Positions 1-8,399 are shown, counted from the first letter of the stretch. The stretch: 23,109 nucleotides of DNA from Frankiaceae bacterium (GCA_030840665.1 JAVEEB010000056.1:1-23109); one strand, 5' to 3'. Notes: generated from the letters alone by a model not told the origin. Numbers and translations are program-made.

Positions 1-84
1 CGACCGCCTGACGGTGCAAGGGACTGCCGTTTCCCGCCTTTGAACGGTCACGGCATTTGCCCGGTCCAACCGCGACGCCCATCG

Positions 85-1294
85 TCACGCGCTCGCTGAT
101 GGGGAGGCACGGCGATGGAAGGCGATCCGCCCCGTCAGCCGGCCCGATATTCGCGAGGCCCCTGACGTGACCAGGAGCGCAAGGCCGATCGCCTCGACGC
201 TGGTTGCCGGGGACACCAGCCGCGGGATCTCGGAGAAGACCGGGTGCGCGACAGCGGAGAGCACTGCGAGAGCGATGACGCACGTTGCGGGCAGCCGAAG
301 GGCCGGCACGCGCATGATCCGCCACGCCCCCAAACAGGCAAGCAACGGCACCAACGGGTGCTGCAGCATGCGCACGGCCAGTTTTCCCATCGTGCGGCGC
401 TCAATGCGCAGAAAATCCGCGTTGACCCGACTGTCAGCGACTGGCAGCGCAAAGTGATGAGTGACGACATCACGCATCGTCTCGGTGAGGCCAGGGCTGT
501 GCAGCATGTGCATGACGACCAACTCGACTAGGAGAGTCGCGCCGGCCGCCAGCGTGATGCGGGCGTTCTCGATGCCACGCCTGCGCAACGTCGATACGCC
601 GTACACGAGCAAGACGACCGCGCTGAGCAAGACGGCAGACGAGGGCCGCACGGCCATCAGCCACGCGAGCGAGGCGGCGACTATCCACCAGGAGCTGCGC
701 CAGCCCGCGCGCGACCAATACACGAGGCCGACCGCCGTGCCCACGATCCCCACCAACGCCGGCGCTTCCGACCCGACGCGGGACAGCCACGTCGCACCGC
801 GAACGGCGAACAGGAGTGCCAGCGCGACGATCGCCGTCGCCCGGGGTAGCCCGGCCTCACGCACCAACCACGCGAGCAGCACAGCGCTTATGACTGCACA
901 GAATCCTGTGGCGATCGCGAAGGACGCCTGGTGCCATACCGGCATGAGCAGCGCGGCAAGGGCCGCGAAGCCCAAGCGGTCTCGGAAGATCGCGGCATAT
1001 TCGGAACGCACCGGCCACGGTCGCTGCGGGCACGCATGCCCATGGTCGAAGTGAAACGAGTCAACCCGGTTGCAGCCACTGGCACGCGACTTCGGCTGCC
1101 TTGGTCCCGGCGAGAGGCGGACGGTAGCCCGCGATCTGATACGCGCGGTGAGCGTATGAGTACGAATCCCCCATGTACTGCGCCTTGGCGCTGTGCCAGC
1201 GCAGTAGCCAGAGGCCCGTGGCGACCAACGCGGCCATCACGAGCCAGGCGCCGCGGCCGAGACGTGCCGCGGCTGGTTCACACTGCCTTGTCAC
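85..1294 (-). pseudogene. multi-pass membrane protein, GT-C glycosyltransferase-like, frameshifted
   Basis: Two minus-strand reading frames together look like one membrane protein of about 400 residues. The N-terminal part (1294 down to 1061) has a transmembrane helix (GAWLVMAALVATGLWLL) followed by an acidic loop, YMGDSYSYAHRAY. An acidic residue just after helix 1 is typical of GT-C glycosyltransferases. That frame stops at 1061-1063. The rest (down to 85) is in another frame with many hydrophobic helices. Its obvious start is a GTG at 1011, but the same frame is open upstream and reads NRVDSFHFDHGHACPQRPWP, which looks like genuine protein. The two frames are both open between 1061 and about 1236, so the shift probably lies between 1064 and 1135. 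It could be a real mutation, a sequencing error, or less likely programmed frameshifting. The substrate is unknown, and the GT-C assignment is inference from topology and one motif. Confidence 0.55.
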
Positions 1295-1447
1295 CGTACG
1301 AATCTAAGTCGGGTAAGGGAATCTCAGTGGCCCGAGCTGCCGACGGAACCTGAACACGACCTCTCGATGTCACCCCGATTCCCCGTCCACATATGGTCAT
1401 GGGTGCCGAACGACGGTAGGAACACCTGTCGACAAGGACGCACAACT

Positions 1448-2557
1448 GTGGCTGCGAACCTGACCGGACCGACGCCCGGGGTTGACCTGGCCCAGGCCGC
1501 CGACGCCCGCCCCATCCGCACGGCCGTGATCGGGTACGGCCTGGCCGGTTCGGTGTTCCACGCGCCCCTCGTCGACGCCGTCGACGGCCTCGCGCTGACA
1601 GCCGTCGTCACGAGCAACACGGAGCGGGCCGAGGCGGCCCGATCGCGCTACCCAGGCGTGCGGGTCTTCGGGTCCGCGGACGAGTTGTGGGGTGAGTCGG
1701 AAGCCCTGGACCTCGTCGTCATCGCGACGCCCAACAGCGCCCACGCACCGCTTGCGCTGACCGCCATCGAGGCCGGTCTCGCCGTCGTGATCGACAAGCC
1801 CCTTGCTGTCACGTCGGCAGACGGCGAGCGGGTGCGCGTGGCCGCGGCCGTGGCGGGAGTGCTGGCGAGCGTCTTCCAGAACAGACGCTGGGACGGGGAC
1901 GCCTTGACGCTCCGCGGGTTGCTGGCCGACGGCGCGCTGGGCGACGTACACCGCTTCGAGTCACGCTTCGAGCGCTGGCGGCCACAGGTCAACGCGGGAG
2001 CCTGGCGCGAGGGTGGGGACCCCGCTGCGGCCGGCGGGTTGCTGTTCGACCTCGGCAGCCACCTCATCGACCAGGCATTGAACTTCTTCGGGCCCGCCAC
2101 GCACGTGTACGCGGAGGTCCGGCCGGTCCGGCCCGCCGCCAAGGTGGACGACGACGTCTTCGTCGCCCTGACGCACGCGAGCGGAGTCGTTTCGCACCTG
2201 TGGGCGTCCGCCACCGCGGCCGACCTCGGGCCGCGGTTCCGCGTGCTGGGCTCCGCAGGGTCGTACGTGAAGCACGGACTCGACGTGCAGGAGGCGGCGC
2301 TCCGAGCCGGCGGCGGCCCCAGGGACGCCGGCTGGGGAGCCGAGGATGAAGCGTCGTGGGGCCGGATCGGCACACCCGGCGAGACGCGCCCGGTGCCGAC
2401 GGTGGCCGGGCGGTACGAGGCCCTCTATGAGGGGATTCGGGACTCCTTGCTCACGGGCGTGGCTCCCCCCGTCGCCCTGGAGGAGGCAATCGCCGTGCTG
2501 CGGGTGATCGAGGCGGCCCGCGACAGCGCGCGGGAAGGCACAGTCGTCGCCCTGTAG
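1448..2557 (+). CDS. Gfo/Idh/MocA family NAD(P)-dependent oxidoreductase
   Basis: A 369-residue protein with an N-terminal Rossmann fold. The nucleotide-binding motif GYGLAGSVFHAP lies at about residues 29-40, after the strand TAVIGYG. The family signature near residues 114-118 reads VIDKP, where the lysine of the usual EKP motif is kept. The C-terminal half has the expected substrate domain, with GGLLFDLGSHLIDQALNFFG carrying the conserved aspartate and histidine. Members oxidise or reduce sugars, inositols and related polyols using NAD(P); the substrate here cannot be read from sequence. The GTG at 1448 is preferred over the ATG at 1367 because AAGGA lies about 9 bp upstream and the extra 27 residues do not resemble the family. 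No sugar transporter or regulator adjoins it, so it appears to be a single-gene unit. Its stop is 10 bp from the stop of the convergent alkyltransferase-like gene. Confidence 0.9.
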   Translation: MAANLTGPTPGVDLAQAADARPIRTAVIGYGLAGSVFHAPLVDAVDGLALTAVVTSNTERAEAARSRYPGVRVFGSADELWGESEALDLVVIATPNSAHAPLALTAIEAGLAVVIDKPLAVTSADGERVRVAAAVAGVLASVFQNRRWDGDALTLRGLLADGALGDVHRFESRFERWRPQVNAGAWREGGDPAAAGGLLFDLGSHLIDQALNFFGPATHVYAEVRPVRPAAKVDDDVFVALTHASGVVSHLWASATAADLGPRFRVLGSAGSYVKHGLDVQEAALRAGGGPRDAGWGAEDEASWGRIGTPGETRPVPTVAGRYEALYEGIRDSLLTGVAPPVALEEAIAVLRVIEAARDSAREGTVVAL

Positions 2558-2567
2558 ACCCGCGTGG

Positions 2568-2873
2568 TCAGTGGGCGCCGTCAGGGCCGGGCGGTAGCCA
2601 GCGGGCAGCCGGCATCTCCACCCGGCCCCCGCGCATCGGCGTGCCCTCGGCCCGCAGCAGCCGGATCGCCTCGCCGTCGTGCTGTGCCGCGGGGGTGCCA
2701 TCCGACCTGACGACGCGATGCCACGGCACGTCGCCGCCGAGCAGGCTCATCACGTGGCCGACCTGTCGCGGTCCGACGTCGAGGACGTCCGCGATGTCCC
2801 CGTACGACATCACGCGGCCGCGAGGGATGCGCACCACAATGTCGCGGACGTCGAAGGCCAGGTCTGCTCCCAC
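2568..2873 (-). CDS. alkyltransferase-like protein (ATL, MGMT-type DNA-binding domain)
   Basis: About 101 residues matching the DNA-binding domain of O6-alkylguanine-DNA alkyltransferases. IPRGRVMSYGDIADVLDVGPRQVGHVM is the helix-turn-helix region with the arginine finger. The active-site motif PCHRV reads PWHRVV here, so tryptophan replaces the alkyl-accepting cysteine. That change defines ATL proteins (for example E. coli YbaZ and S. pombe Atl1). These bind O6-alkylguanine without repairing it and hand the lesion to nucleotide excision repair. The GTG at 2873 gives the compact length normal for the family. Longer in-frame starts exist (an ATG at 2939), but they would overlap the divergent DUF1349 gene. 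Only 64 bp separate the two starts, so the promoters must be closely packed or shared. Confidence 0.85.
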   Translation of the reverse strand: MGADLAFDVRDIVVRIPRGRVMSYGDIADVLDVGPRQVGHVMSLLGGDVPWHRVVRSDGTPAAQHDGEAIRLLRAEGTPMRGGRVEMPAARWLPPGPDGAH

Positions 2874-2937
2874 GGCAGCGAGCCTGCCAGGTGCCGGGCC
2901 GCACCTCCGAGCCGAGCCCTCTGCCAGGCTGCTTCCC

Positions 2938-3516
2938 ATGACTCCTTGGAACTCGGGCACCTGGCTCAACCCACCCGTCGCGGCCGAGGTTGACGACGAC
3001 GACCTGCTAGTGACGGCCGCCGCCGGCAGCGATTTCTGGCAGGAGACGTCGTACGGCTTCCGCCGTGATTCCGGGCACGCGCTGCTGGCGCCGTTCACCT
3101 CCGAGAGCGCGGTGGAGGTGTCGTTCCTTGTCGACTACCCGAACCTGTACGACCAGGCCGGTCTGCTGGTGCGGCTCGACGAGTCGACGTGGGTGAAGGC
3201 CGGTGTGGAAGTCAGCGATGGCACCCCGCAACTGGCGGCTGTCGTCACGCGCGGTCAATCCGACTGGTCGATGGCGCCCGTGCCCGAGTGGCTCGGACGC
3301 AACGTCACCATTCGGGCCAGCTGGTCGAGTGGGGCACTCACGTTGCGCGCCCGCAGTGACCCGGCGGCAGCCTGGCGGATGATGCGACTGGCCCCCTTCG
3401 CGCTGTCCGACGCGGTGAGCGCCGGCCCGTACCTCTGCGCGCCGGAGCGAGCCGGCCTGACGGTGCGTTTCACGGGCTGGCGGTCCGACGTGGCGGACGG
3501 GGCGCTGCACCTGTGA
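2938..3516 (+). CDS. DUF1349 domain-containing protein
   Basis: A 192-residue soluble protein without signal peptide. It resembles the DUF1349 (YesU-like, concanavalin A/jelly-roll) family throughout: GTWLNPP near the start, a WQETSYGF segment, then VEVSFLVDYPNLYDQAGLLVRLDESTWVKAGVE, the most conserved block of the family, and WSMAPVPEW in the middle. The domain is thought to bind carbohydrate-like ligands, but no reaction is established. The ATG at 2938 fits the usual N-terminus. There is no convincing Shine-Dalgarno sequence. The gene stands alone, divergent from the ATL gene and convergent with larC (38 bp between stops). Confidence 0.82.
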   Translation: MTPWNSGTWLNPPVAAEVDDDDLLVTAAAGSDFWQETSYGFRRDSGHALLAPFTSESAVEVSFLVDYPNLYDQAGLLVRLDESTWVKAGVEVSDGTPQLAAVVTRGQSDWSMAPVPEWLGRNVTIRASWSSGALTLRARSDPAAAWRMMRLAPFALSDAVSAGPYLCAPERAGLTVRFTGWRSDVADGALHL

Positions 3517-3554
3517 CGGCCCCAACAGTCAACCCCGCTTGAAGAAAACGTCCC

Positions 3555-4697
3555 CTAGGCCTGCTCGGCGATGAGCGCGTTGACCGCGGCGGCGACCAAC
3601 CGCACGGGTTCACCGGTGGCGGCGGCGACGCGGGTCAGGTCGTCCCATTCGGCCTTGCTCCCCCACGGCCCCGACTTCACCCGGACGGCGTGGCCGCGAT
3701 AGTCCAACGTCGACTCGCGACGGTCCGCGGCGGCGCGGGTCACGGCCTGCCGGCGGACACCTAGGGAGCCCGTCTCCCGCATCAGCAGGGCCTCGAGACG
3801 CATCGCCGCGGCCGCCTCGGTGAGCACGGACACCGTCTGTGCGGGCCGGCCCTTCTTCATCGTGATCGGCGTGAGCCACGCGTCGGCCGCGCCCGCGTCG
3901 AGCGCCGCGGCGACCACGTGAGCCAGGAGCTCGCCGGTGACATCGTCAACGTTCGTCTCGAGCAGCACCATGTGGTGCAGCGCACCGAGCGGCGTGCCCA
4001 GCACCGCGGTCAGGACGTTGGGCCGCGCGGGCAATTGCCGGGTGCCGGCGCCGTACGCGTGGCTCTTGATCTGCATCGGCGGCGGCGCGTCGTACCGCGC
4101 GCGCAACGCCAGCAGGAGCGCGGCGCCCGTCGGGGTGACGGTTTCGCCGGGGATATCCGTGCCGACGACGGACGCGCCGCGCAGCAGCGCGAGGGTGGCG
4201 GGCGCCGGCGCCGGCAGCGTGCCATGAGCCGTGACGACCGAGCCGGTGCCCACCGCGACCGGCGCGCAGACAATCTTCGTGATCCCGAGGGCGACGACGG
4301 CCGCCGCGACCCCGACGGTGTCGACGATCGTGTCGACGCCCCCCAGCTCGTGCAGGTGGACGGCTTCGCGAGCCACGCCGTGGATGCCCGACTCGACTTC
4401 CAGCAGTGCGGACACGGCCGTCGCGGCGATGTCCGCGGCCGGTGCGGGAACTGCACGTCGTACCGCGTCCAGAAGCTCTGTCCCCGGACGCGCGGCCGGC
4501 CCCTCGGCAACGGTCACGACTGCGCGCGTCGCAATGAGGCCGCCCGCATCAACGGTCTGCTGCTCGAGCGACCAGCCCGTGACCCCCGTCGAGGCGATGG
4601 CCGCCCGCACCTCGTCGATCGGGGCGCCGAGGCCGAGGAGCGCCCCGAGCAACATGTCGCCCGAGATGCCGGTCGAAGGATTGAGCCAGAGGATCAC
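3555..4697 (-). CDS. larC: nickel insertion protein LarC (nickel-pincer nucleotide cofactor synthesis)
   Basis: A 380-residue LarC homologue. In the known pathway LarC is a CTP-dependent cyclometallase that inserts nickel into the dithio-pyridinium intermediate. Recognisable blocks are the N-terminal LNPSTGISGDMLLGALLGLG, the histidine-rich HGVAREAVHLHELGGVDTIVD, GETVTPTGAALLLAL, and the C-terminal LLETNVDDVTGELLAHV with TPITMKKGRPAQTVSVL. The whole protein is one uninterrupted frame, unlike Lactiplantibacillus plantarum, where larC1 and larC2 are joined by frameshifting. The GTG at 4697 is preferred because it overlaps the larB stop as GTGA, indicating translational coupling. Upstream in-frame residues read as shadow of larB. 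It is the last gene of larE-larB-larC. Confidence 0.92.
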   Translation of the reverse strand: MILWLNPSTGISGDMLLGALLGLGAPIDEVRAAIASTGVTGWSLEQQTVDAGGLIATRAVVTVAEGPAARPGTELLDAVRRAVPAPAADIAATAVSALLEVESGIHGVAREAVHLHELGGVDTIVDTVGVAAAVVALGITKIVCAPVAVGTGSVVTAHGTLPAPAPATLALLRGASVVGTDIPGETVTPTGAALLLALRARYDAPPPMQIKSHAYGAGTRQLPARPNVLTAVLGTPLGALHHMVLLETNVDDVTGELLAHVVAAALDAGAADAWLTPITMKKGRPAQTVSVLTEAAAAMRLEALLMRETGSLGVRRQAVTRAAADRRESTLDYRGHAVRVKSGPWGSKAEWDDLTRVAAATGEPVRLVAAAVNALIAEQA

Positions 4698-5389
4698 GGA
4701 CCAGGCCGCCGCATCGTGTGCAGCATGCGATGCGCGGCCATGGCGGCGGCAAAACCCGAGTCGATGTTGACGACTGTGATGCCGGCGGCGCACGAGCTCA
4801 ACATCCCGAGGAGTGCGGTGACGCCTTCGAAAGCGGCCCCGTACCCGGTGGACGTCGGCACCGCGATGACGGGGCAACCCACCAGGCCGCCGACCGCACT
4901 CGCCAGCGCCGCTTCCATGCCGGCGATCACGACGACCGCGTCCGCGGCCGCGAGCTCGCCGGCCACCGCGAGCAGCCGGTGCAGGCCCGCGACTCCGACA
5001 TCGTGGTAGCTCGTCACGTTCAGGCCGATGGCCCGGCCGACGGCGACGACTTCGTCGGCAACCGCACGGTCGGCAGTCCCCGCCGTCACGACGGCGAGGG
5101 TGAAATCGCCGCCCGGACTCACTCGCCAGGTGAGCAACCTGCCGCCACGGTCGTACGCACCATCCGGCACGGCCTCGAGAACATCCGTCGCGGCGGCCGG
5201 CTCGACGCGGGTGACGAGGACCGGCCCCGAGTTCGCCGCGAGCAGCCGCTGGACGATGGCGGCGATGTCCGATGGTTGTTTGCCCGGCCCGTACACCACC
5301 TCCGGCAGGCCCTGGCGCGACTCACGGCCGATGTCCACGCGCGCAAAACCCAGATCGATGTACGACGAGCCACCGGCGTCCGCGTTCAT
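4694..5389 (-). CDS. larB: pyridinium-3,5-biscarboxylic acid mononucleotide synthase LarB
   Basis: A 231-residue LarB. The family carboxylates nicotinic acid adenine dinucleotide at C5 of the pyridinium ring and releases AMP, giving the biscarboxylic mononucleotide that LarE then sulfurates. The C-terminal half is the PurE-like carboxylase fold: VVVIAGMEAALASAVGGLV, PVIAVPTSTGYGAAFEG and LLGMLSSCAAGITVVNIDSG are close to family consensus. The N-terminal part has DLGFARVDIGRESRQGLPEVVYG, also typical. The ATG at 5389 overlaps the larE stop as ATGA, and the larB stop overlaps the larC GTG. All three proteins are therefore probably made from one transcript in linked amounts. Confidence 0.94.
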   Translation of the reverse strand: MNADAGGSSYIDLGFARVDIGRESRQGLPEVVYGPGKQPSDIAAIVQRLLAANSGPVLVTRVEPAAATDVLEAVPDGAYDRGGRLLTWRVSPGGDFTLAVVTAGTADRAVADEVVAVGRAIGLNVTSYHDVGVAGLHRLLAVAGELAAADAVVVIAGMEAALASAVGGLVGCPVIAVPTSTGYGAAFEGVTALLGMLSSCAAGITVVNIDSGFAAAMAAHRMLHTMRRPGP

Positions 5390-6273
5390 GCCGGGCGGCG
5401 CGCGGGGGCCGGCAAGCCCAACATCACGTTCATGCGGCCGCTTGCGAAGCCGTGCAGGTCGATGCTCACGAACTGGAAGCCGGCCGCAGCGATCGCGGCC
5501 TCCACCTGGTCGCGCATTCCCATCGCCCGATCGATGTCGTCGGCCGGCAGCTCGAGACGGGCAACGGTCAACCCGCCGTGCGCCCGAACACGGCAGACGG
5601 GGAACCCGAGCGCCCGCACGCCCTCTTCCGCTGTCGCGATGCTCTCCAGCAGCTCCCTGCTGACGGGTTCGCCGTAGGCGACACGGGAGGCGACACAAGC
5701 CGCGGCCGGCTTGGCGGCCGTCTCCAACCCCAGAGCAGCGCTGACCCGCCGGACGTCGTCCTTCGTGAAGCCCGCTGCCACCAGCGGCGTGACCACCCCG
5801 CGCTCGCTGGCAGCCCTCTGCCCGGGCCGGTGGTCGCCGAGGTCGTCGACGATCGTGCCGATGGCGATGGGTGCGCCGAGCATCGCGGCTAGCGGGTCCA
5901 GCGCGTCGAGGAGCGCCGACTTGCAGTGGTAGCAGCGGTCCGCGCCGTTCGCCAGGTATGCGGCCCTGGTGTCCTCGTCGGTGCGCAGTTGCAGATGTGC
6001 GATGCCGTGGCGTTGCGCGAAGCCCGCGGCGGCGACCCGTTCCGACTCGGGGAGGCTCGGCGAAATCGCCGTGACCGCGACAGCCGCTGAGCCCAGGACG
6101 TCCGTCGCGGCAAAGGCCAGCAGCGCGGAGTCCGCGCCTCCCGAGAAGGCGACAATCAGCCGGCCGTAGGACCTCAACTGGCCGCTCAGCCGGTCCATTG
6201 CCGCCGCCACCGTTGCGTCATCGGCGGCGAGTGCCCGCGGCGCTGCCGCGCTCGCTTCAACGGACGCTGTCAC
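5386..6273 (-). CDS. larE: ATP-dependent sacrificial sulfur transferase LarE
   Basis: A 295-residue PP-loop protein. LarE adenylates the pyridinium carboxylates and replaces them with thiocarboxylates, making the sulfur ligands of the nickel-pincer cofactor. The ATP-pyrophosphatase loop is SGGADS (residues 44-49; the family usually has SGGVDS). RCYHCK at 113-118 and PAAACVASRVAYG around Cys193 are conserved. Cys193 sits where the sulfur-donating cysteine of L. plantarum LarE lies. Cys114, Cys117 and Cys227 are also present. Whether this enzyme sacrifices its cysteine or carries an iron-sulfur cluster, as some LarE proteins do, cannot be settled here. The start is the GTG at 6273; an ATG further in (MDRLSG) is possible but would leave little in front of the PP-loop domain. 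First gene of the lar operon, 39 bp after crcB. Confidence 0.93.
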   Translation of the reverse strand: MTASVEASAAAPRALAADDATVAAAMDRLSGQLRSYGRLIVAFSGGADSALLAFAATDVLGSAAVAVTAISPSLPESERVAAAGFAQRHGIAHLQLRTDEDTRAAYLANGADRCYHCKSALLDALDPLAAMLGAPIAIGTIVDDLGDHRPGQRAASERGVVTPLVAAGFTKDDVRRVSAALGLETAAKPAAACVASRVAYGEPVSRELLESIATAEEGVRALGFPVCRVRAHGGLTVARLELPADDIDRAMGMRDQVEAAIAAAGFQFVSIDLHGFASGRMNVMLGLPAPARRPA

Positions 6274-6312
6274 GATGTCGGAGCTTACGCCCGGAGAGGC
6301 GGAGCCGGCGCC

Positions 6313-6669
6313 CTAGGAGGTCAGGGCCCATCCCGTTGCCGCGGCGACGACACAAGCGACGAGGCCGCCCCCGCCGAACGCGACAGCCGCGCGGTAACGG
6401 CCTTGCTGGACGAGGCGGACAGTCTCGAAGCTGGCAGTGCTGAACGTCGTGTAGCCCCCGCAGAATCCAACACCGACGACGAGTCGCCAACTGTTGGCCG
6501 GCTCGGTGAACGCGCCGGCGAGGCAGCCGAGCAGGAGCGAGCCCGTCACGTTGATCGCAAGGGTCGCCCACGGGAACGCCCCAGCGGTGCGCCAGCGCAC
6601 CGCGCCGTCGACGAGGAACCGCGTTACGGCGCCGGCACTGCCCGCCAGCGCGATGAGCATCACGATCAC
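6313..6669 (-). CDS. crcB: fluoride channel CrcB/Fluc, second copy
   Basis: A 118-residue, four-helix membrane protein of the CrcB/Fluc family, dual-topology channels that expel fluoride. Family marks are GSAGAVTRFLVDG at the N-terminus, PWATLAINVTGSLLLG with the conserved asparagine, and VGVGFCGGYTTFSTASFE with the phenylalanine/threonine-serine track of the pore. The GTG at 6669 overlaps the stop of the upstream crcB as GTGA. In-frame alternatives at 6663 (GTG) and 6660 (ATG) would remove two or three residues. The close pairing of two different crcB genes fits a heterodimeric channel, as in many Gram-positive bacteria. No fluoride riboswitch was recognised upstream. Confidence 0.93.
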   Translation of the reverse strand: MIVMLIALAGSAGAVTRFLVDGAVRWRTAGAFPWATLAINVTGSLLLGCLAGAFTEPANSWRLVVGVGFCGGYTTFSTASFETVRLVQQGRYRAAVAFGGGGLVACVVAAATGWALTS

Positions 6670-7136
6670 AGGGCGGCCGCCGTGCGGCGCTTGGAACGCA
6701 CGGCAATGCCCGCCACGGTCGCCGCGAAGCCAACCAACACGGTCGCCGCGGCGTAGGCGACCGCGGTCACCACGTGGCCCGCTCGCAGGAGCCCGGTCAC
6801 GTCGACAGCCAACGCGCTGTACGTGGTGAATGCCCCGCAGAACCCCACGCCCGCGACGAGGCGCAGGCGGCGGAGGCGGCCAACGTCGGGGCCGCGGCGC
6901 GCCAGGGATTCCAGCAACAGGCCGAGCACGAAAGCGCCGGCCACGTTGACGATGACGGTCGCGATCGGCCAGCCGCCGGCCGGACGGATGACCAGCTCCA
7001 GCCAGTAGCGGCACAGTGTGCCGGTGAGCCCGCCCAAGGCGACGAGTGGAACCGACTCGAGCAGGCGCGGGGCACCGACGCCGCCGTTCGCATCCGGGTC
7101 AAGCGCAAGTTCCGCATGCGGATCCCCGCTTGCCAC
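6666..7136 (-). CDS. crcB: fluoride channel CrcB/Fluc, first copy
   Basis: A 156-residue CrcB/Fluc protein with about 28 extra residues before the first helix. Conserved blocks are VALGGLTGTLCRYWLE, WPIATVIVNVAGAFVLG with the key asparagine, and AGVGFCGAFTTYSALAVD. It ends with a basic tail (RSKRR), which helps set membrane orientation. The GTG at 7136 has a strong GGAGGAGG ribosome-binding site a few bases upstream, which settles the start. Its stop overlaps the start of the second crcB. The two chains probably insert in opposite orientations and assemble as one channel; this is inferred from paired crcB genes elsewhere. The lar genes follow after 39 bp and could be co-transcribed. Confidence 0.93.
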   Translation of the reverse strand: MASGDPHAELALDPDANGGVGAPRLLESVPLVALGGLTGTLCRYWLELVIRPAGGWPIATVIVNVAGAFVLGLLLESLARRGPDVGRLRRLRLVAGVGFCGAFTTYSALAVDVTGLLRAGHVVTAVAYAAATVLVGFAATVAGIAVRSKRRTAAAL

Positions 7137-7184
7137 GCTGCCTCCTCCGACGGTGGCGACAGCCTAGCCACTGGCGACCGTGAC

Positions 7185-8399
7185 CTACAGAGCGGACAGC
7201 GTCTTCCAGTAGGAGAAGCCGTAGTTCCACTCGGCGCCGAGGCCGTTCCAGCCTTCCATCTGCTTGTTCGTGCCGGTGGTGATCACCGGGTCGCCCATGA
7301 GCACGCGGTTGAAGAGCCAGATCGCGTCCGCCAACGGGATGTTCGTGCACCCGTGCGAGGCGTCGGCCTTCCCGATGAGCTTGTTCCAGGGGGCACCGTG
7401 CACAAACTCACCAGAGTTCGTGATCCGCATCGCGTACGGCACGACCACGTCGTAGTAGTTCGGGTCCTTCTTGTCCGTCACGCCGATGGTCGCGGATTGC
7501 ATGTGGTACTGGACGAACTTCTCCGAGATGACCTTGATGCCCGACCGCGTCTCGAAGCCCGTCTTGCCCAGGCTCACCGGAATCGTGCGGACGACGGCCC
7601 CGTCGATGGAGACCGTCATCTTGTGCGTCGCGTCGTTGACGCGAAGGACCATGGCGCGGCCCGTCTGAAAGGTGACGTCGCGGTTGGTGGTACCCCAGAT
7701 ACCGAGACCCGCATGGACGCCTGACAGCTGGGAGTGCACCGTGATGTGGGCATTTGCCGGCCAGAACTCAGCGGGACGGAAGTGCAGTTCGCGGTTGGAC
7801 AGCCACGCCCACGATCCTTCACCGAAAGGCTTGTCCGACTCGACGGTCAGCGCGGCTTCCACCGCGGCCCGATCCGTGCGAGCCACGTCGTGGTTGAGCA
7901 GCACGGTGATCGGCATGGCGACGCCGACCGTCCTGTCGCCGTACGGCGTGATGTCCGTCTTGAGCTCGTGCGCCGGGGGGCCGCTCGTGAACGCGCGCGT
8001 GAACGTCGACGGTGTGCCTGCGCTGTCGGTGGTGACGACCTCCAGCGTGAACGGCTGACCAGGAGCCAGGTCGACCGGTGACGTCCAGGTCGACACGCCC
8101 GTAGCGTCGGCGACGACGCTGCCGTCCGCGGCCTTGAGTGTCACAGTGCCGAGGACGCCACCGGACGCGTTGACGTGAATGCGCTGATTCGCCGTCAGGG
8201 TGGCCCCGTCGGCGATCGAGGCGGTCACGACGACGGGCACCGGGGTGGCTGTCGGCGTCGACGGCGCGGAGCTCGACGCTGTTTGACCCGACGCGCCCGG
8301 GTTGGCGCCACCGATGACCGGGGCGACCTTAGGCCCACAGGCTGTGACAGCCAGCGCCACGATGATCATGGCAATCGGTCGCGGGGAGCGGCGGGTCAC
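7185..8399 (-). CDS. L,D-transpeptidase lipoprotein (Ig-like domains plus YkuD)
   Basis: A 404-residue exported lipoprotein. Residues 1-21 are a basic and hydrophobic signal peptide ending in the lipobox VTAC, so Cys21 is probably lipidated. A Ser/Thr/Pro linker follows, then two Ig-like beta domains (about 57-140 and 145-248) and a YkuD catalytic domain (about 249-375). The active site is HGAPWNKL at 334 and SHGCTN at 348-353, with Cys351 as nucleophile and His349 beside it. The layout matches mycobacterial LdtMt2-type enzymes, which make 3-3 cross-links in peptidoglycan. A tryptophan-rich C-terminal tail (WNGLGAEWNYGFSYWKTL) follows, as in LdtMt2-like proteins. The GTG at 8399 is chosen because AAAGGA lies 8 bp upstream and the signal peptide begins there. 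It lies 172 bp downstream of another cell-wall protein on the same strand. Confidence 0.92.
   Translation of the reverse strand: MTRRSPRPIAMIIVALAVTACGPKVAPVIGGANPGASGQTASSSAPSTPTATPVPVVVTASIADGATLTANQRIHVNASGGVLGTVTLKAADGSVVADATGVSTWTSPVDLAPGQPFTLEVVTTDSAGTPSTFTRAFTSGPPAHELKTDITPYGDRTVGVAMPITVLLNHDVARTDRAAVEAALTVESDKPFGEGSWAWLSNRELHFRPAEFWPANAHITVHSQLSGVHAGLGIWGTTNRDVTFQTGRAMVLRVNDATHKMTVSIDGAVVRTIPVSLGKTGFETRSGIKVISEKFVQYHMQSATIGVTDKKDPNYYDVVVPYAMRITNSGEFVHGAPWNKLIGKADASHGCTNIPLADAIWLFNRVLMGDPVITTGTNKQMEGWNGLGAEWNYGFSYWKTLSAL

Noticed and set aside
2641..2937. N-terminal extension of the DUF1349 protein
   Set aside because: It reads antisense to the ATL gene and lacks family similarity; the ATG at 2938 fits the domain.
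3555..4697. Programmed frameshift in larC as in L. plantarum
   Set aside because: The reading frame is continuous from GTG to stop and contains both the N- and C-terminal domains.
3918..5009. 363-codon open frame on the plus strand
   Set aside because: It is opposite larC and larB, which are well supported; the composition is that of a shadow frame.
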